Assembly (NCBI GenBank): GCA_023653785.1
Contig: JAMKCH010049152.1
Span: forward strand, 25,576-89,575
Source: Ophioderma brevispina
Lineage: Eukaryota > Echinodermata > Ophiuroidea > Amphilepidida > Ophiodermatidae
Direction of reading: 5' to 3'
Length of the DNA: 64,000 nucleotides
The translations under genes were made by a program, and so were the position numbers. Of this stretch, positions 1 to 10,640 are shown piece after piece. Each line of letters starts with the position of its first letter. The stretch's first letter is position 1. Below the pieces are notes generated by a model. That model had not been told where the DNA came from and searched no databases. It worked only from the letters and a program-made list of their open reading frames with translations.

Positions 1-228
1 GGAGGTTATGTCGTTACGTGTGAAAGAAAGTGAAATCTGCCTTGTTTGGCATATGTACACAAATTAGGTTTTGACAGGTTGAGTTGAGTACGTTAGGTGT
101 CAAACCCTCCGGTTTTAACCGCACGGTTTTTTTTAAATCGGTTTTAACGCGGTTCCGCAGTGCCATTATTATTATGCCTTGGCTGCCCGCTTTTAGAACG
201 AAAACTATGCGCCTGGTTTTACCCTTAA

Positions 229-718
229 GGCCATTACGGTCTTATGCACTCATTACTGTGGTGCATAGGGGGTCCAAGGGGATTTGTACCAAAAAATTGG
301 TCATTGATAGCGGTACTCAACACAACCACATTAGAACAAAAAAAAGAAATCGGATTCCAACGGCGGCCACAACACCCCGATTTTTTGCAACGCCCACCAA
401 ATTCTGCCATCTAATTACATTGCTGAAATAAACTACTTTTAAAAAAATTAATGGGCAAAAAAAATTTGAGAAGCGCCCTTTAAAATGCTTTTACGATTCT
501 AAAACCGCCGGAACCTGATTTGATTTTTTTTTTTTGTTCCCACCAAAATATGCGCAATTGATATTAAACATCTTTGCAATGGGCAAAAAAATAATTTGCG
601 TTGCAACATTGGCGACGCGACGAGAAAAACGAAAAAGCGAAAAAAGAAAAAAAGCGACAAAAAAAAAAAAAAACGATAAATCCTGGGTCTCATGGACTCC
701 CTCCACCTTATGCACTTA
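229..718. repeat. MITE-like dispersed repeat, copy 1
   Basis: The left part carries TTATGCACT followed by GGTGCATAGGGGGTCC. The right end carries GGACTCC-like sequence, then CTTATGCACTTAAG, so the two ends are inverted relatives (consensus AGTGCATAAGGGGGTCC). The interior has AATGGGCAAAAA, TATGCGCAATTGATATT and CCTGGGTC in the same order as 60829-61161, so these are two copies of one family. This copy is longer because of A-rich and GCGA-rich simple tracts around 600-680. It codes for nothing recognisable; apparent reading frames here are chance. The superfamily is unknown and the target-site duplication is unclear. Confidence 0.55.
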
Positions 719-1250
719 AGTGTTAAAAATATATAAACAAATTATATATTGTATATGTTTTTTATGAGAAAAAGTCACTAAGATCGTTCGATTTAAAATA
801 TTGTGTTTAAAAATTACAAAAATACGAATTTAATAATTTAGCTTTCCTTTTTTTAAATAACTTAGACGCAGTAGTATTTTGTTTTTGTATATCGGTTTTA
901 TTTTTTTATTGCATAGTATATTACTTCTTAAGTGATGGGAGATGAATTTGACCAAAATATTGTTGTATATGAGAACGCTCACGAGTTGAATTTCCCAGCC
1001 AGCTCCAGCGCTAGTATATTATATGGTGATAAAACTGGATTATACAATATATATCTGTGCTGTTGCTTTGCTGTATTCAATTTGTAACACTTTGTGGATA
1101 TCAGTTTTTTTGTATTTTTTTTTTTAAATTTTGACTGATTTTCAATACCCTCACCCCCTATCAATATGTATTCTTTGTTTCGGCATTTTAGTTCCATTGT
1201 TATACACGTGGAAGAATGAAGTGGTATGGAGTGAAGTATTGCTAGAGATA
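719..1250. other. AT-rich stretch, nothing recognised
   Basis: The sequence is AT-rich with several homopolymer T/A runs. I see no coding signal, no repeat partner elsewhere in the window and no RNA gene. Confidence 0.5.
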
Positions 1251-1432
1251 TGAAGATGTCTATAGATATATAATATAGATAGCTAGATATAGATATATAT
1301 ATATTAGATACCTTTATATATATATAGAGATGAAAAGATATATATAATCATAATATATAATATATAGAGAGAGAGAGAGGAGAGAGAGAGACGAGCGGAG
1401 AGAGAGAGAGAGCGAGAGAGAGAGAGTCATAG
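1251..1432. repeat. TA / GA compound microsatellite
   Basis: An imperfect (TA)n/(GATA)n tract passes into an imperfect (GA)n tract, interrupted by short ACGAGCG and GCGA pieces. This is simple-sequence DNA with no coding content. Confidence 0.9.
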
Positions 1433-2819
1433 GTGCTAAAGGGTGTGCAACAACCGCATTTGCAAAAGTATATTTAAATGGTCGTTGACCTCTAAAAAGA
1501 ACTAGTCAATTGGCAAAGAAAAGAAAAGATCAGAGAAGACTAGAAAGCCTCAAAAAGAGCACTCGCCGGAAGGAAATCTAACCCGGTCGCTTGCGTACCG
1601 CGGCAAGCCTAATAACCACTCCACGAATCCCCCGCTGAGAACCTGCTTTTGAGGTAATATAGCTGAACAATATGTAATACAGACGGACGGCTAAAGTTCG
1701 GATTTTTTTAAATATTAAAACGTAGTGTCAGTACGCATCTTAAATTTATATACTTTCAAAGTGACGGGTCTCAATTTATTGCAGCGTTATTTGGCTAATT
1801 AGGCCTATTTTAGGTTGTAGATACGACTTTGTTGACACTCAAAATTGAATTTCTGTCGCGTTGCAACAACTGGTAGGGGGTTTAGAGCACGGGAAGATCA
1901 TGCGAAAAAACGGGATATCCTACTTTTTTGGTGAAAAAATGAATTTCCCTATTCTACTGTGGACAAGTGAAAGTGTCTTCTTGAGGCGAAACATTTGACA
2001 TCATCTTGACATAATTCTCAGGGCAGTTGGTACTCATTTGGTATCATTCGAAAGAAGAGAATCAAGGATATATATTGGTACCAATGAAGTGTCTGTGATA
2101 TTAAAGGGTGTTTACCAGGCATGTTGGTACTTTCCCATAGGAGGTGGTTGCACCACACCTATTCTCACTTAGGTCACCATGTACTTACCTATACCCCGGA
2201 AAGGAGCGTAACATGTCAATTGACAAATTACTTTAATAAATATTGCGCCCCAAAGCTGGTTTTTGAGGCGAGCCGACAAAAAACAAACCTTTCGGTATTT
2301 AGGACCGAGGCGTATAAAACGTATATTGGTGTTTAATTCATATATTTTCTAGGCTGCATTCCCAATCCCTATGTCATTGTATTGTAGTGTTTATAACTAA
2401 ATTTTATGGTATTCTAAACAACTGACCTCTACACATGATAGCGGGCTGCCGCAAGTTGAATGGTCGCCGAATGTCACACCAGAAAGTTGCTTATACCTTG
2501 GTATAGGCTGGGAACAATGATACCCTGCGGTGCACACATCCACACAGATGTTCTATTGTTATACAAAATTCCTTTAACTTTGCATAAGGTGTATGCATTG
2601 TTCCCGCCTATTACCAAGGTAGAAAAGCAACTTCCTGTGTTGCCAACTCGGCGACTCAGACCCCGCTATTCATGTGTAGCGGTCCAGGGATTCTAAAGGA
2701 TAGGAATTGGAAATGGGTAATGGCTTGAAGCACTACAAAATAAAACCTTTTTATAATAAAATGCTTGAACAGTTCTTAATAATTACCGTTTTGTGGAGTA
2801 TATTCACAATATTATAAAG
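1433..2819. other. Unassigned intergenic sequence
   Basis: Non-coding as far as I can tell. There are only short chance reading frames and no splice-delimited coding segment or clear repeat structure. Confidence 0.4.
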
Positions 2820-3142
2820 CGGTGTGGTAGGAGATACAGTCCTCCGGATCTCATTAGTCCACCTACAACTGTGAAGATAGGGCACTCGATTAAGTGGAAT
2901 CTTCACGCAACATTAGTAGGCTATCTGTTTTCGTTACGGAGCACCGGACAGACAACTCCAGGAATCTATATTCCTCCTACCCAGTGTAGAAATAATCATT
3001 GTCCGCCGTACTCAACGGTTAAAGAATTTAGAGCATTCGTTCACGTTAATCTCTTCACGCAACTTAGTTTCACGCTTTATTCCGTTATCCGTCGTGGAGA
3101 CCGGAATGTGGCTCCCGAAGGACTATATCGGCTTTCACACCG
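2820..3142. mobile_element. TIR element (CGGTGTGG family), copy 1
   Basis: The left end reads CGGTGTGGTAGGAGATACAG and then TCCTCCGG. The reverse complement of the right end reads CCGGTGTGAAAGCCGATATA and then GTCCTTCGG, giving imperfect terminal inverted repeats of about 30 bp. The interior has GGGCACTCGATTAAGT, CTTCACGCAACATTAG and, nearer the right end, TTTCACGCTTTATTCCGTTA. The same words occur in the same order at 23362-23530 and partly at 22296-22490. It has no transposase, so it is a non-autonomous element. A 121-codon open frame inside it is unrelated to any family I recognise and is probably chance. Confidence 0.6.
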
Positions 3143-3868
3143 GAACGCTGGCCAATAACAATTCTATGTTTAGTAACACTACGAATCACATCTCAAGCCA
3201 ATCTGTGAAAACATTTTAAAGAGCTGATTACACCTTGATTCTTGGTAGGTTACCAAAAACGTAAGCGTGGGTGGGGGTGGGGGAGTTCATATTTTTTGGG
3301 CGAAGGGAATGGGCCTTAAATAGTATTAAGTTGTATCGGGTTTGGTCCTCCAATGGAAGGAAGAATGAATTTGAAATATGGACACCTGCTGACCTTACTG
3401 AGCGTTGGAAATTCACCCAGTAGGTAACAATAGGTAAAACACGGTTTGCGTCGGGGCGTAATTGCCCCTATAAGATTTTGGCCCGAACAAATCTAAAATT
3501 GGATCGTTGACACCCCACCCCCGAAAATGAACTCCCCACCCCCCCCAAGCTCATTTTTGGGGGTAATGTTGACACCATAGCCGACAGAATCAAGTGAAAT
3601 TAGCTTCTGGCATCATAATGGCAAAAAAAGCGCGATTGACGTGAGTCTTGCATGGTTGAGGAGAGGCAGGCTAGTTGGTATTTCAGAACGCTATAATGAT
3701 GGCGAAACATGGTGCAGTGACTTTGATGTTCATCGTGATTAAAGAGCTGTGGATTTTCCATGTCACCAAATATCACCGGATGCATCCGTAAAAACAAGGT
3801 GGTAACACCTGCTTAATTGCATGGAAATTGAAGGACTTCACCAGAGTAGGGGTTGCCTCTATAAGCAT
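3143..3868. other. Non-coding stretch with C-rich tract
   Basis: It contains G-rich (about 3268-3284) and C-rich (about 3508-3550, CACCCC/CCCCCC) simple tracts. Otherwise nothing is recognised. Confidence 0.4.
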
Positions 3869-4038
3869 TTTGGGGCCTTGGTCACTTTTGGACCCACTTT
3901 GTCTGCTCAGAGTTGGAATTCAGCAGCCTTGATGGAATAAAGTGCGGGGGATACTGTACTTTATTCCGTCAAGTGCTGAATTCAAACTGGGAGCAGAAAA
4001 AGTGGGTCATCCAAAAATGTACCAACCCCAGATTTTGG
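3869..4038. mobile_element. Foldback (hairpin) element
   Basis: Arms at about 3869-3943 and 3956-4038 are imperfect inverted copies of each other. GGACCCACTTTGTCTGCTC pairs with GAGCAGAAAAAGTGGGTC, and GAATTCAGCAGCCTTGATGG pairs with CCGTCAAGTGCTGAATTC. The spacer is only about 12 bp (GCGGGGGATACTG). This is typical of a foldback MITE. No target-site duplication was established. Confidence 0.6.
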
Positions 4039-5052
4039 CACGAATTATGCTCCCACTAGCCGGATGGAACGTAGCCAAAACCAAGCTGCATAAAAATTTC
4101 CATAGTCCATTCAAAGGGGAAGACAAAACCCGGTGTAAAATTATTGATATAAAATTATTAACATGACATAACCGGCTGTTGCCCCAACATAAACTTGGCA
4201 TCATTTTTTTTAAACATGAATAAAATGTCACATCAATTTCTCTGTCATAATATCAGTGACCAATGGAATGTATAGATTCAGTAAACCATTAACTAAAGAT
4301 CTACAAGGGGCCCGGTATGCGGAAGCCATTGTTATAGCCAGGTGTTCTCACCTCCACGATTCGGGCTGATTAAACAGAAAACCCGTTCTCTTTCAAAAAT
4401 AACTAACTCTGTTTTACATTATTATGATATAGGTCGTTGACCTAATTTTTCCTTCTAAAGCGCGATAAATTGAACACAATGAAGTAAGCATAGTTACGGA
4501 TTTTTAAATTCTGCACAAAGTTGTTAGGTCAAGCTTGCCCAGCAACATTCATTTTTGTTTGTCTTTTTCCTTCTTATCGAATAAATGATGAAAAACATGG
4601 ACAAGGTTAATTGAACACGCACTATAGAAGCTCAAGATTTATTTATTTGCGATCGAGAATAGGTATTTTTTTGCGCTTTCGTCATTAAAAAAAGACTTCG
4701 TCTAAATCGGATTGTAACACCTGAGTATATTTCAACCGCGAGACAATATAACAATGGTTCTGCACTGCCCAGATGAAAAGGATCTGAAGTGTTTTTCTAC
4801 ACCCGCACCCCGGGCCCGTGTACTTGAATCTCTTTAGCTTTAGCGTCTAGCGTATCTATTGGTCCTGATATTGGGGAAATAAATGAAGTCACTTTTAATC
4901 AGTTTCAAGAAATGTCCAGTTTCAATTTGGGCAATCAGATAGTTTTATGATTTTAATAATTTATTATGCATTTTAGCTTGTTTTGCTCTCCTCCCGTGAT
5001 GGGATTACGAATCGACAGCGCAGCAGGGCATGGCCATACCCTAAAACGCGTG
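4039..5052. other. Unassigned intergenic sequence
   Basis: No exon-like segment, RNA gene or clear repeat was seen. Confidence 0.4.
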
Positions 5053-5230
5053 ACTCTAGAACCAGTCTTTGTTTTCCAATTAACATTTCCCATTCCCCTC
5101 TTTTGAGAGTGAATGCTGTCAATTCGTCACTCTTATGAGATCGACAATTCATCGACGAAGCGTAATCATAAACATAATTCACGTCTTTAAAGAGTAAAAC
5201 TTAACTCCAACAAAGACTGGTCCCTAGAGT
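5053..5230. mobile_element. Small inverted-repeat element (possible MITE)
   Basis: ACTCTAGAACCAGTCTTTG near the left end is mirrored by CAAAGACTGGTCCCTAGAGT at the right end, with one or two differences over about 19 bp. Length is about 178 bp. It is only a two-arm match with no second copy found, so the call is weak. Confidence 0.3.
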
Positions 5231-5455
5231 TCACTCTGTGTAGAGAGTAAGCGTGATTATGATGCAGCATATTTTTCTAAAGCCTTTTGCAAATTTAATT
5301 TCAATTTAATGCAAGTTTCATAAAAACATAAAAAGCACGAGTACAACCATCAATCAACACGCTATATTTGTAGTGGTGTACTGAAAACACCTGCCCGTGT
5401 TTACAAGTGAAAAAAAAAACAGTGATTTTATACAATTGGCCACAATCCACTCATT

Positions 5456-6694
5456 TCAGATCCAATCAAACGGGATTTCTGTATTGAAAAGTTTAATTAA
5501 TAATACTTTCTCCCAATAATTTTCCATGATGTTTAATAAAGATTTGAAATTGGAGGCGCATTTAAGGGTAATTTTTGGGCACCCTGTATTTAAAATGCTC
5601 CTGGAGGCATATTTGAATACACCCATGCTACATGCTCCAGGAATGGTCCACACTTTCAAAAAGCTTCTATGTGCGTATTTACTGACCAACATCAAAACGT
5701 CTATATGTTCACTCTTAATTCAAATTGATTAAACCTAATGCAATTAATACTTTATAAAAATAAGTTTGCTTTACAAAAAATTTATCATCAGATTATAAGC
5801 ATGTTGTTTTTAGTTGCAGACAGTTTTGAGAGGAAAATGACATTTTGCATTAGGTTTTGAAATTGACTCCATTCACTATAATGAGTAACAATACGCTCAT
5901 CCACCAGGACACATTCAGTGGTTTGTACTTGTTACAACCATTGACATAAAATTGCCCTGGTGTGATCTGGATCATAGCTCATAACCCAAACACCATGGGG
6001 TGTATTTCTAATACTTGGGTGAATGAAAGCAACTGAACTTTGCCAAGGGAGTTGAGATTTTTGATTTCCCAAAGGTCAAATGTACATAGGAGATTTTTTC
6101 TTTCCTGGCAAATATGCTTCTTCTGGAGCAGTGGAGTAAAAATTTGATACAGGAACATATTTGCCAGGTGCTCCTGGAGTATGTGCATTCAAATTTGACT
6201 TAAAATATTTCTGTCTCCAGATTATTTAAATCTCCAGAACCAGATGGGCCTGGACCATATGCTCCTGGAGCATAATTTCGGGGCAAATTCTCATTGAAGC
6301 TCGGCTTTTTGCAATCCAGCATTCGCGTAGCTGGGAGTGCGGAGGGAGCGCGCGCATCTACAAAATAGGGGCACGAAGATATTTCAATTTCAAAAACCGG
6401 AACATACCCCATACCATGAAAAGCTACTTGGACATCAATGCATGGGCTGGGCACCTTAAGCGACATAATGGCATAAAATATTCGACAAATGAAAAGGACC
6501 CTTACTGAACACTTCGACAAGTTGAAACAATTTGTCTGTTTACATTCTGTAAAAACATTAAAACAGGAAGAGTTCCGAGGGGAAGTGGCAGTTTCGTGGC
6601 AATTTCTGGAACAGAAAACCAAGGGTGTTTGACATCCCTTACAGAATTTACAGTGTTCTAGCATGATTTTGTGACACAATTCAAAAGCATTCAT
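5456..6694 (-). pseudogene. Possible decayed Pro/Gly-rich coding region
   Basis: On the minus strand an open frame of 164 codons (6694 down to 6200) begins with a Cys-rich part (MNAFELCHKIMLEHCKFC) and ends with a Pro/Gly-rich part (NYAPGAYGPGPSGSGDL). Shifting one frame just after it gives a further open stretch down to about 6085, with AHTPGAPGKYV, APEEAYLPGKKK and then a stop. Around 5600-5650 the minus strand again encodes PPGAF/IPGA-like words. A string of Pro-Gly-Ala words spread over different frames is what a frameshifted repetitive coding region would look like. I recognise no family. It could also come from the repeated palindrome TGCTCCTGGAGCA, which yields PGA-like peptides by itself. 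Confidence 0.22.
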
Positions 6695-7189
6695 ACCAGG
6701 ATTCAGGCATTGTGTCTATCAGGCTTGTAGTAGATATTGATCTGCAAGTGAAAGATGGATAGCCGGGATTACCACATTACAATAGCAATGTCTGTGAGCT
6801 GATGACAGCATGTTTTCAAGTTTAGTAAATGCTAGCAGTAATGTTAGCATCCTTTTTCAAGAATTGCCACCGACTGCACCTCCCCCTCTGGACCTTTTCC
6901 TGTTTTTTTAACTGTTTTTTCCGATGTAAACATCCCAATTTTTTCAAACTTGTGGAAGTGATTCATTTAAGGGGCTTTTCATTATTTCTGAATATTTTTT
7001 AACCATTATTCCTTTAAAAGTAGGTTTAATCAACCACAACCCTCGCGATCCAAACAGTAGAACCATAATTTTTTTTTACGCAATGTATATTCGCGACTTG
7101 GGTGATCCCCAACTTCCCAAGGTTGGAACGCAAAATGCAAATGACCTCTGCAAAGTAACCACCTTGGTTCATAATCTCGATAGTGTTTG
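6695..7189. other. Unassigned intergenic sequence
   Basis: No coding, RNA or repeat signal was recognised. Confidence 0.4.
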
Positions 7190-7890
7190 TTCTCCACGTT
7201 TAAGTTTCAAGGGAACCTCTTAAATGTTTGCGTGTTCGATCGTCTTTGGGCTACCCTGATTACCCCGGAAGTAGTATCGATTTTGATATCAGATGAAAGG
7301 TCATATTTTTTTCATTGTGCCCTCAATTCATTCCCAAGATATTTAAGAGTTATAGATTAAAACAGCAAAAATCAATAAAAAGGGTCAATTTCATATACAG
7401 TGGTCAAATTTTTAAGATTTAAAAAAAGAAAAAACCTAAAAAATTTTCAAATTAATTGGTTGAGCTCATAGGATCCAAATAATGAATGGTTTTTTGACTG
7501 TCCTCAAATACTTGCTTAAGCAAGTGGGGGAAGAAGGTCAGCCCCATTGAATGCAATCGATGTCGACCCCTACACATCGGTAACTAAGTATATTAGGAGA
7601 CAGTCAAAACTATTCCTTATTTTAATCCTATGAACTCCATCAATAAGTTGCACCATTTTTTTAAATCTAAATCGGAGCATCTTTTAAAATTTGACCCTGT
7701 ACAACTGAAATTGACACTTTTTATTGATTTTGCTGTTTTTAGCTTATAACTCTTAAACTTTACGTTGTAGATAGTACAAACTATACCTTTCCTGAATCCT
7801 TGTGGTTAGACAAATAAAATGCTATACTTTTCAACATGATTGGGTCAATTTAAAAATTTGACCCTGTACAAACTTTGTCTTGGCCCCTCT
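7190..7890. repeat. Dispersed repeat with long inverted arms
   Basis: Three parts are visible. 7190-7345, with AGTAGTATCGATTTTGATAT and CAGATGAAAGGTCATATTTT, recurs in reverse at about 39245-39415. Arms at 7343-7502 and 7599-7755 form a large imperfect inverted repeat (TAAGAGTTATAG with AAAACAGCAAAAATCAATAA against TTATTGATTTTGCTGTTTTT with CTTATAACTCTTA). 7745-7890, with GTACAAACTAT and AAAATTTGACCCTGTACAAA, is related to about 59690-59880. It looks like one non-autonomous transposon family found whole here and in fragments elsewhere. Confidence 0.55.
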
Positions 7891-8049
7891 CCTTAAGGCA
7901 CGGGTCCCTGTCAGTCTATCAATATATTTAATCACTCAAACCTTTTGTACTTGAGATGTGTTACAAACGTCTGCTAGCTCCCGGGTTAATAGCTGTCCAT
8001 TGATACCAAAAATCAGGTTCACAAGTGAATGTTAAACCATTATGTACAA

Positions 8050-8345
8050 ACAGTTTATTCGGAAAAACAAACTTTCGGAATAAAATTGATGGTTTTTACT
8101 CCGAAAGTTGTTTTTTGTTATTCCGAAAGTTCGATATTCGGAAATTTCGGAGAACCGACCTTTCGGAATAATGACCTTTTAGAGTAAAAAGCCTTCGAAA
8201 TAAAAATGATGGTTTTTATTCCTAAGGTTTTTATTCCGTAAGGTCGATATTCCGAAAATTCGGAGAAAAGACCATTCGGAATATTTAGTGATCTTTCGGA
8301 GTAAAAACCTTTCGCAACAAAAACCTTTCGGATTAATGACCCTTC
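8050..8345. repeat. Left TTCGGA-type array
   Basis: Two consecutive units of about 120 bp start at about 8074 and 8196. Each contains, in order, TTCGGAATAAAA-like sequence, TGATGGTTTTTA, ATTCCGAAAG-like sequence, GATATTC, TTCGGAGAA and a closing TTCGGAGTAAAAACC-like word. The array ends with TTCGGATTAATGACCCTTC. The words occur in both orientations (TTCGGAAT and ATTCCGAA), so hairpins can form. The same array type resumes at 9275, on the far side of the CCAATATTGG arrays. Confidence 0.75.
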
Positions 8346-8575
8346 CCAGACACGTTACAATATTGGCCCAAGATAAGCCCAATATTGAAATTTTATTGGC
8401 CCAATATTGGCTTACAATATTGAACCAATATTATTTGCTCATGGGCCCAAGCTTGGCCCAATATTGGCATTTGCCAATATTGGGCCTACCTTGGCCAAAT
8501 ATTGTGATCATCATTGGACCAATATTGATGCTTCATTGGCCCAATATTGGCATTTGCCAATATTGGGCCTAAAAT
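8346..8575. repeat. Left CCAATATTGG palindrome array
   Basis: The palindrome GGCCCAATATTGGC and variants recur about ten times. Two perfect hairpins lie at 8455-8486 and 8538-8569: a 15-nt arm GGCCCAATATTGGCA, a TT spacer, and its exact complement. They are 83 bp apart. Open frames here simply encode the repeat. There is no gene. Confidence 0.85.
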
Positions 8576-8990
8576 TATTTTCTGCTGGAAATCAATTGGC
8601 ATACATTAATCCAATTAAAATATGAGCACTAATTAGCACTTAATTAAAAATTGCATTCACTACCAATATATAGGACTGACCACTCCCTCTTAATACAGGG
8701 AAAGTGTTTGCAGTACTACTATTTACAAATAGGTAGTGAAGGGTAGTTATGCAAAAATGTGTGAACATTGGATAATTACCTTTTTCCTGACATGTACATT
8801 CTATGGTGTCAAGTATATCTCGAAAATGATCAACCAAACGCATCATATTAATTATATTAGTGATGAAAAAAAGTTGCATTTATCACTTCAGAAAAATAGA
8901 ATCGTCAAAAACATAACATTTTGCTGGAAAAAAATGAGAGGTCTTATTTGAGACCACGCCCACACTTCACAACATTCGACCAATGTTGAG
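8576..8990. other. Unique spacer between the two palindrome arrays
   Basis: About 400 bp of AT-rich sequence with no clear repeats. Overlapping short frames on both strands (8736-8951 plus, 8640-8879 minus) resemble no family I recognise. Confidence 0.4.
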
Positions 8991-8996
8991 TGCCAA

Positions 8997-9245
8997 TATT
9001 GGCTCGATATTGGTCGACAAGCTAATGCCAATGCTAATTTTGCCAATGGGAAACCCATATTGGCTCGATATTGGTCAAGCTAATGCAAATGTTAATTGCC
9101 AATGGGAAACCCATATTGGCTCGATATTGGTCGACAAGCTAATGCCAATGCTAATATTGCCAATGGGGAACCCATATTGGCTCGATATTGGTCGACAAGC
9201 TAATGCCAATACCAATATTGCCAATGGGAAACCAATATTGGGCCA
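8997..9245 (+). repeat. 61-bp tandem repeat with CGATATTGG / CCAATATTGG words
   Basis: Four direct units start at 8997, 9058, 9114 and 9175 (lengths 61, 56, 61 and 61 bp). Each reads TATTGGCTCGATATTGGTC, then GACAAGCTAATGCCAATG and a GCCAATGGGAAACCCA end. The array closes with AATATTGGGCCAATAT. A 100-codon open frame covers the array because 61 bp is not a multiple of three and all phases happen to lack stops. Its protein is a repeat artefact (ANIGSILVDKLMPM and variants). Confidence 0.9.
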
Positions 9246-9274
9246 ATATATGTATGTTGTCTGGGTTATTTCAT

Positions 9275-9420
9275 TTTCGGAATAAAGATCGTTTGGAATA
9301 AATATCTTTCGGGGCAAAAAATGACCCTTCGGAGAAATGACCGATCAGAGATAAAACCTTTCGGAGTAATGATCTTCATTTTCGGAGAAACGACCATTCG
9401 GATTAATGACCCTTCATAAA
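9275..9420. repeat. Right TTCGGA-type array
   Basis: It holds TTCGGAATAAAGATCG, TTCGGGGC, CTTCGGAGAAATGACC, TTTCGGAGTAATGATC and TTCGGATTAATGACCCTTC. It ends with the same 19-nt word as the left array (8328 onward). The pair brackets the palindrome arrays in direct orientation. Confidence 0.75.
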
Positions 9421-10433
9421 ATTGACATAAAAATAGCATGCCTAAAACAGATAGGGACATTAATAAGATGCTAAAAACATCCAGGTAATTTGTAGGCTAA
9501 CTTTAAGTTTGCCGTTAATTTAATCAACAAATGTGTCATTACATGAATAGCGTGAACTCTACGAATTGATATAAAAACCACAAAGGTCCACAGACCGTTC
9601 AAAGAGGGTGAATCAACTCCTGCGCGTGTTTCTTGTGCTTAAAAAACGGGCGTTTTCGTCGTCTTACTGAATTAATGTCAACCGGATTCATTAATAATCA
9701 AATGGATTTGTTTCGCCCATAAGGGCCTGATTTGGTCTTAAAAATCTTTCAGGTGAGGACTAAATTAAATCTCTGTCGGAACATATATAATGAACTAATC
9801 CCTGATCTGACTACACAGAATGGTTTGCCTGGTCATTGGAGTATTCCTTGCGAAGTAAACACCATTTGTCACGCATAACTTCGAAGCAGTATACATTTAA
9901 GTAAGAAGCCGCCATGGGGGGGACTGGATTTTTTTTACGGCTATCGTTTTGCCACAGCCTGTTTATTTGAGGGAAGGGGGATAGAATAACTCTTTTCCTC
10001 ACACCAATTGAAAAAAAAATCGGTGTTAGGCAAGTTCTGGCCTGATGAAAGACTATCGCGTTTACTTTTACCATTGAATTAAAATCCGCTTTAATTTAAT
10101 AAACGTTTTCCTTTAAATGTTACATTTAACAAAATGGCATACATTTATGCCTAATTTTTTATAAATGAGCCTGGTATTCTTGAGAAATATATTTTTAATA
10201 AATTAGGAAACTCTGCATCATACAAAGAAGCGCTACTCGGTACATTGAAAAGTAGGTGATTCCTGAACCGCGCATTAGTGGGTTTTCGAACTACTGATCT
10301 CTATACATGGTGGAAACTGGGCTTCGTAATTAAAGCACTAATAGCCATATTGGACCATCCCAAAAAGAGCCCATCAGGTGTTAAGAGCGCGGTTTCATTT
10401 ATATACAAATGTTTACCCAGTGAAATTTGGATA
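9421..10433. other. Unassigned intergenic sequence
   Basis: Nothing is recognised beyond short chance frames. Confidence 0.4.
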
Positions 10434-10640
10434 CCAGACTACAGAATCAACCAATTCAGTAGCTCAATTGTATTTGCGCGTATGGGATGGCATGTCTCTA
10501 AACGTGCACCCTGGTCAACTTCTTTTAAAACAGGGTTCCCTCCTGGAATGGTATTGTGTTCGGTAATCCAAGATGCCCGCCCGTTGCTCCATTCATCTAA
10601 TATACAATTACTTTTGTGTCCAATCATTGATAAGATCATT
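10434..10640 (+). repeat. Dispersed repeat, copy 1 (partner at 33625-33815, minus)
   Basis: Words such as GTATTTGCGCGTA, GGATGGCATGTCT, AACGTGCACCC, CAAGATG, GCCCGC and CTCCATTCATCTAAT recur in the same order on the minus strand at 33625-33815. The 151-codon open frame over 10278-10733 overlaps this repeat and is probably not a host gene. Its translated core (QDARPLLHSSN) matches QDVRPWLHSSN from the second copy, so a decayed element-encoded peptide is possible. The family is not recognised. Confidence 0.55.

Noticed and set aside
8346..8575. CRISPR-like reading of the CCAATATTGG array
   Set aside because: Repeats are palindromic, irregularly spaced and degenerate, without uniform spacers.
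8983..9285. 100-codon open frame with repeated peptide
   Set aside because: It is the translation of the 61-bp tandem repeat in shifting phases; the repeat explains it fully.
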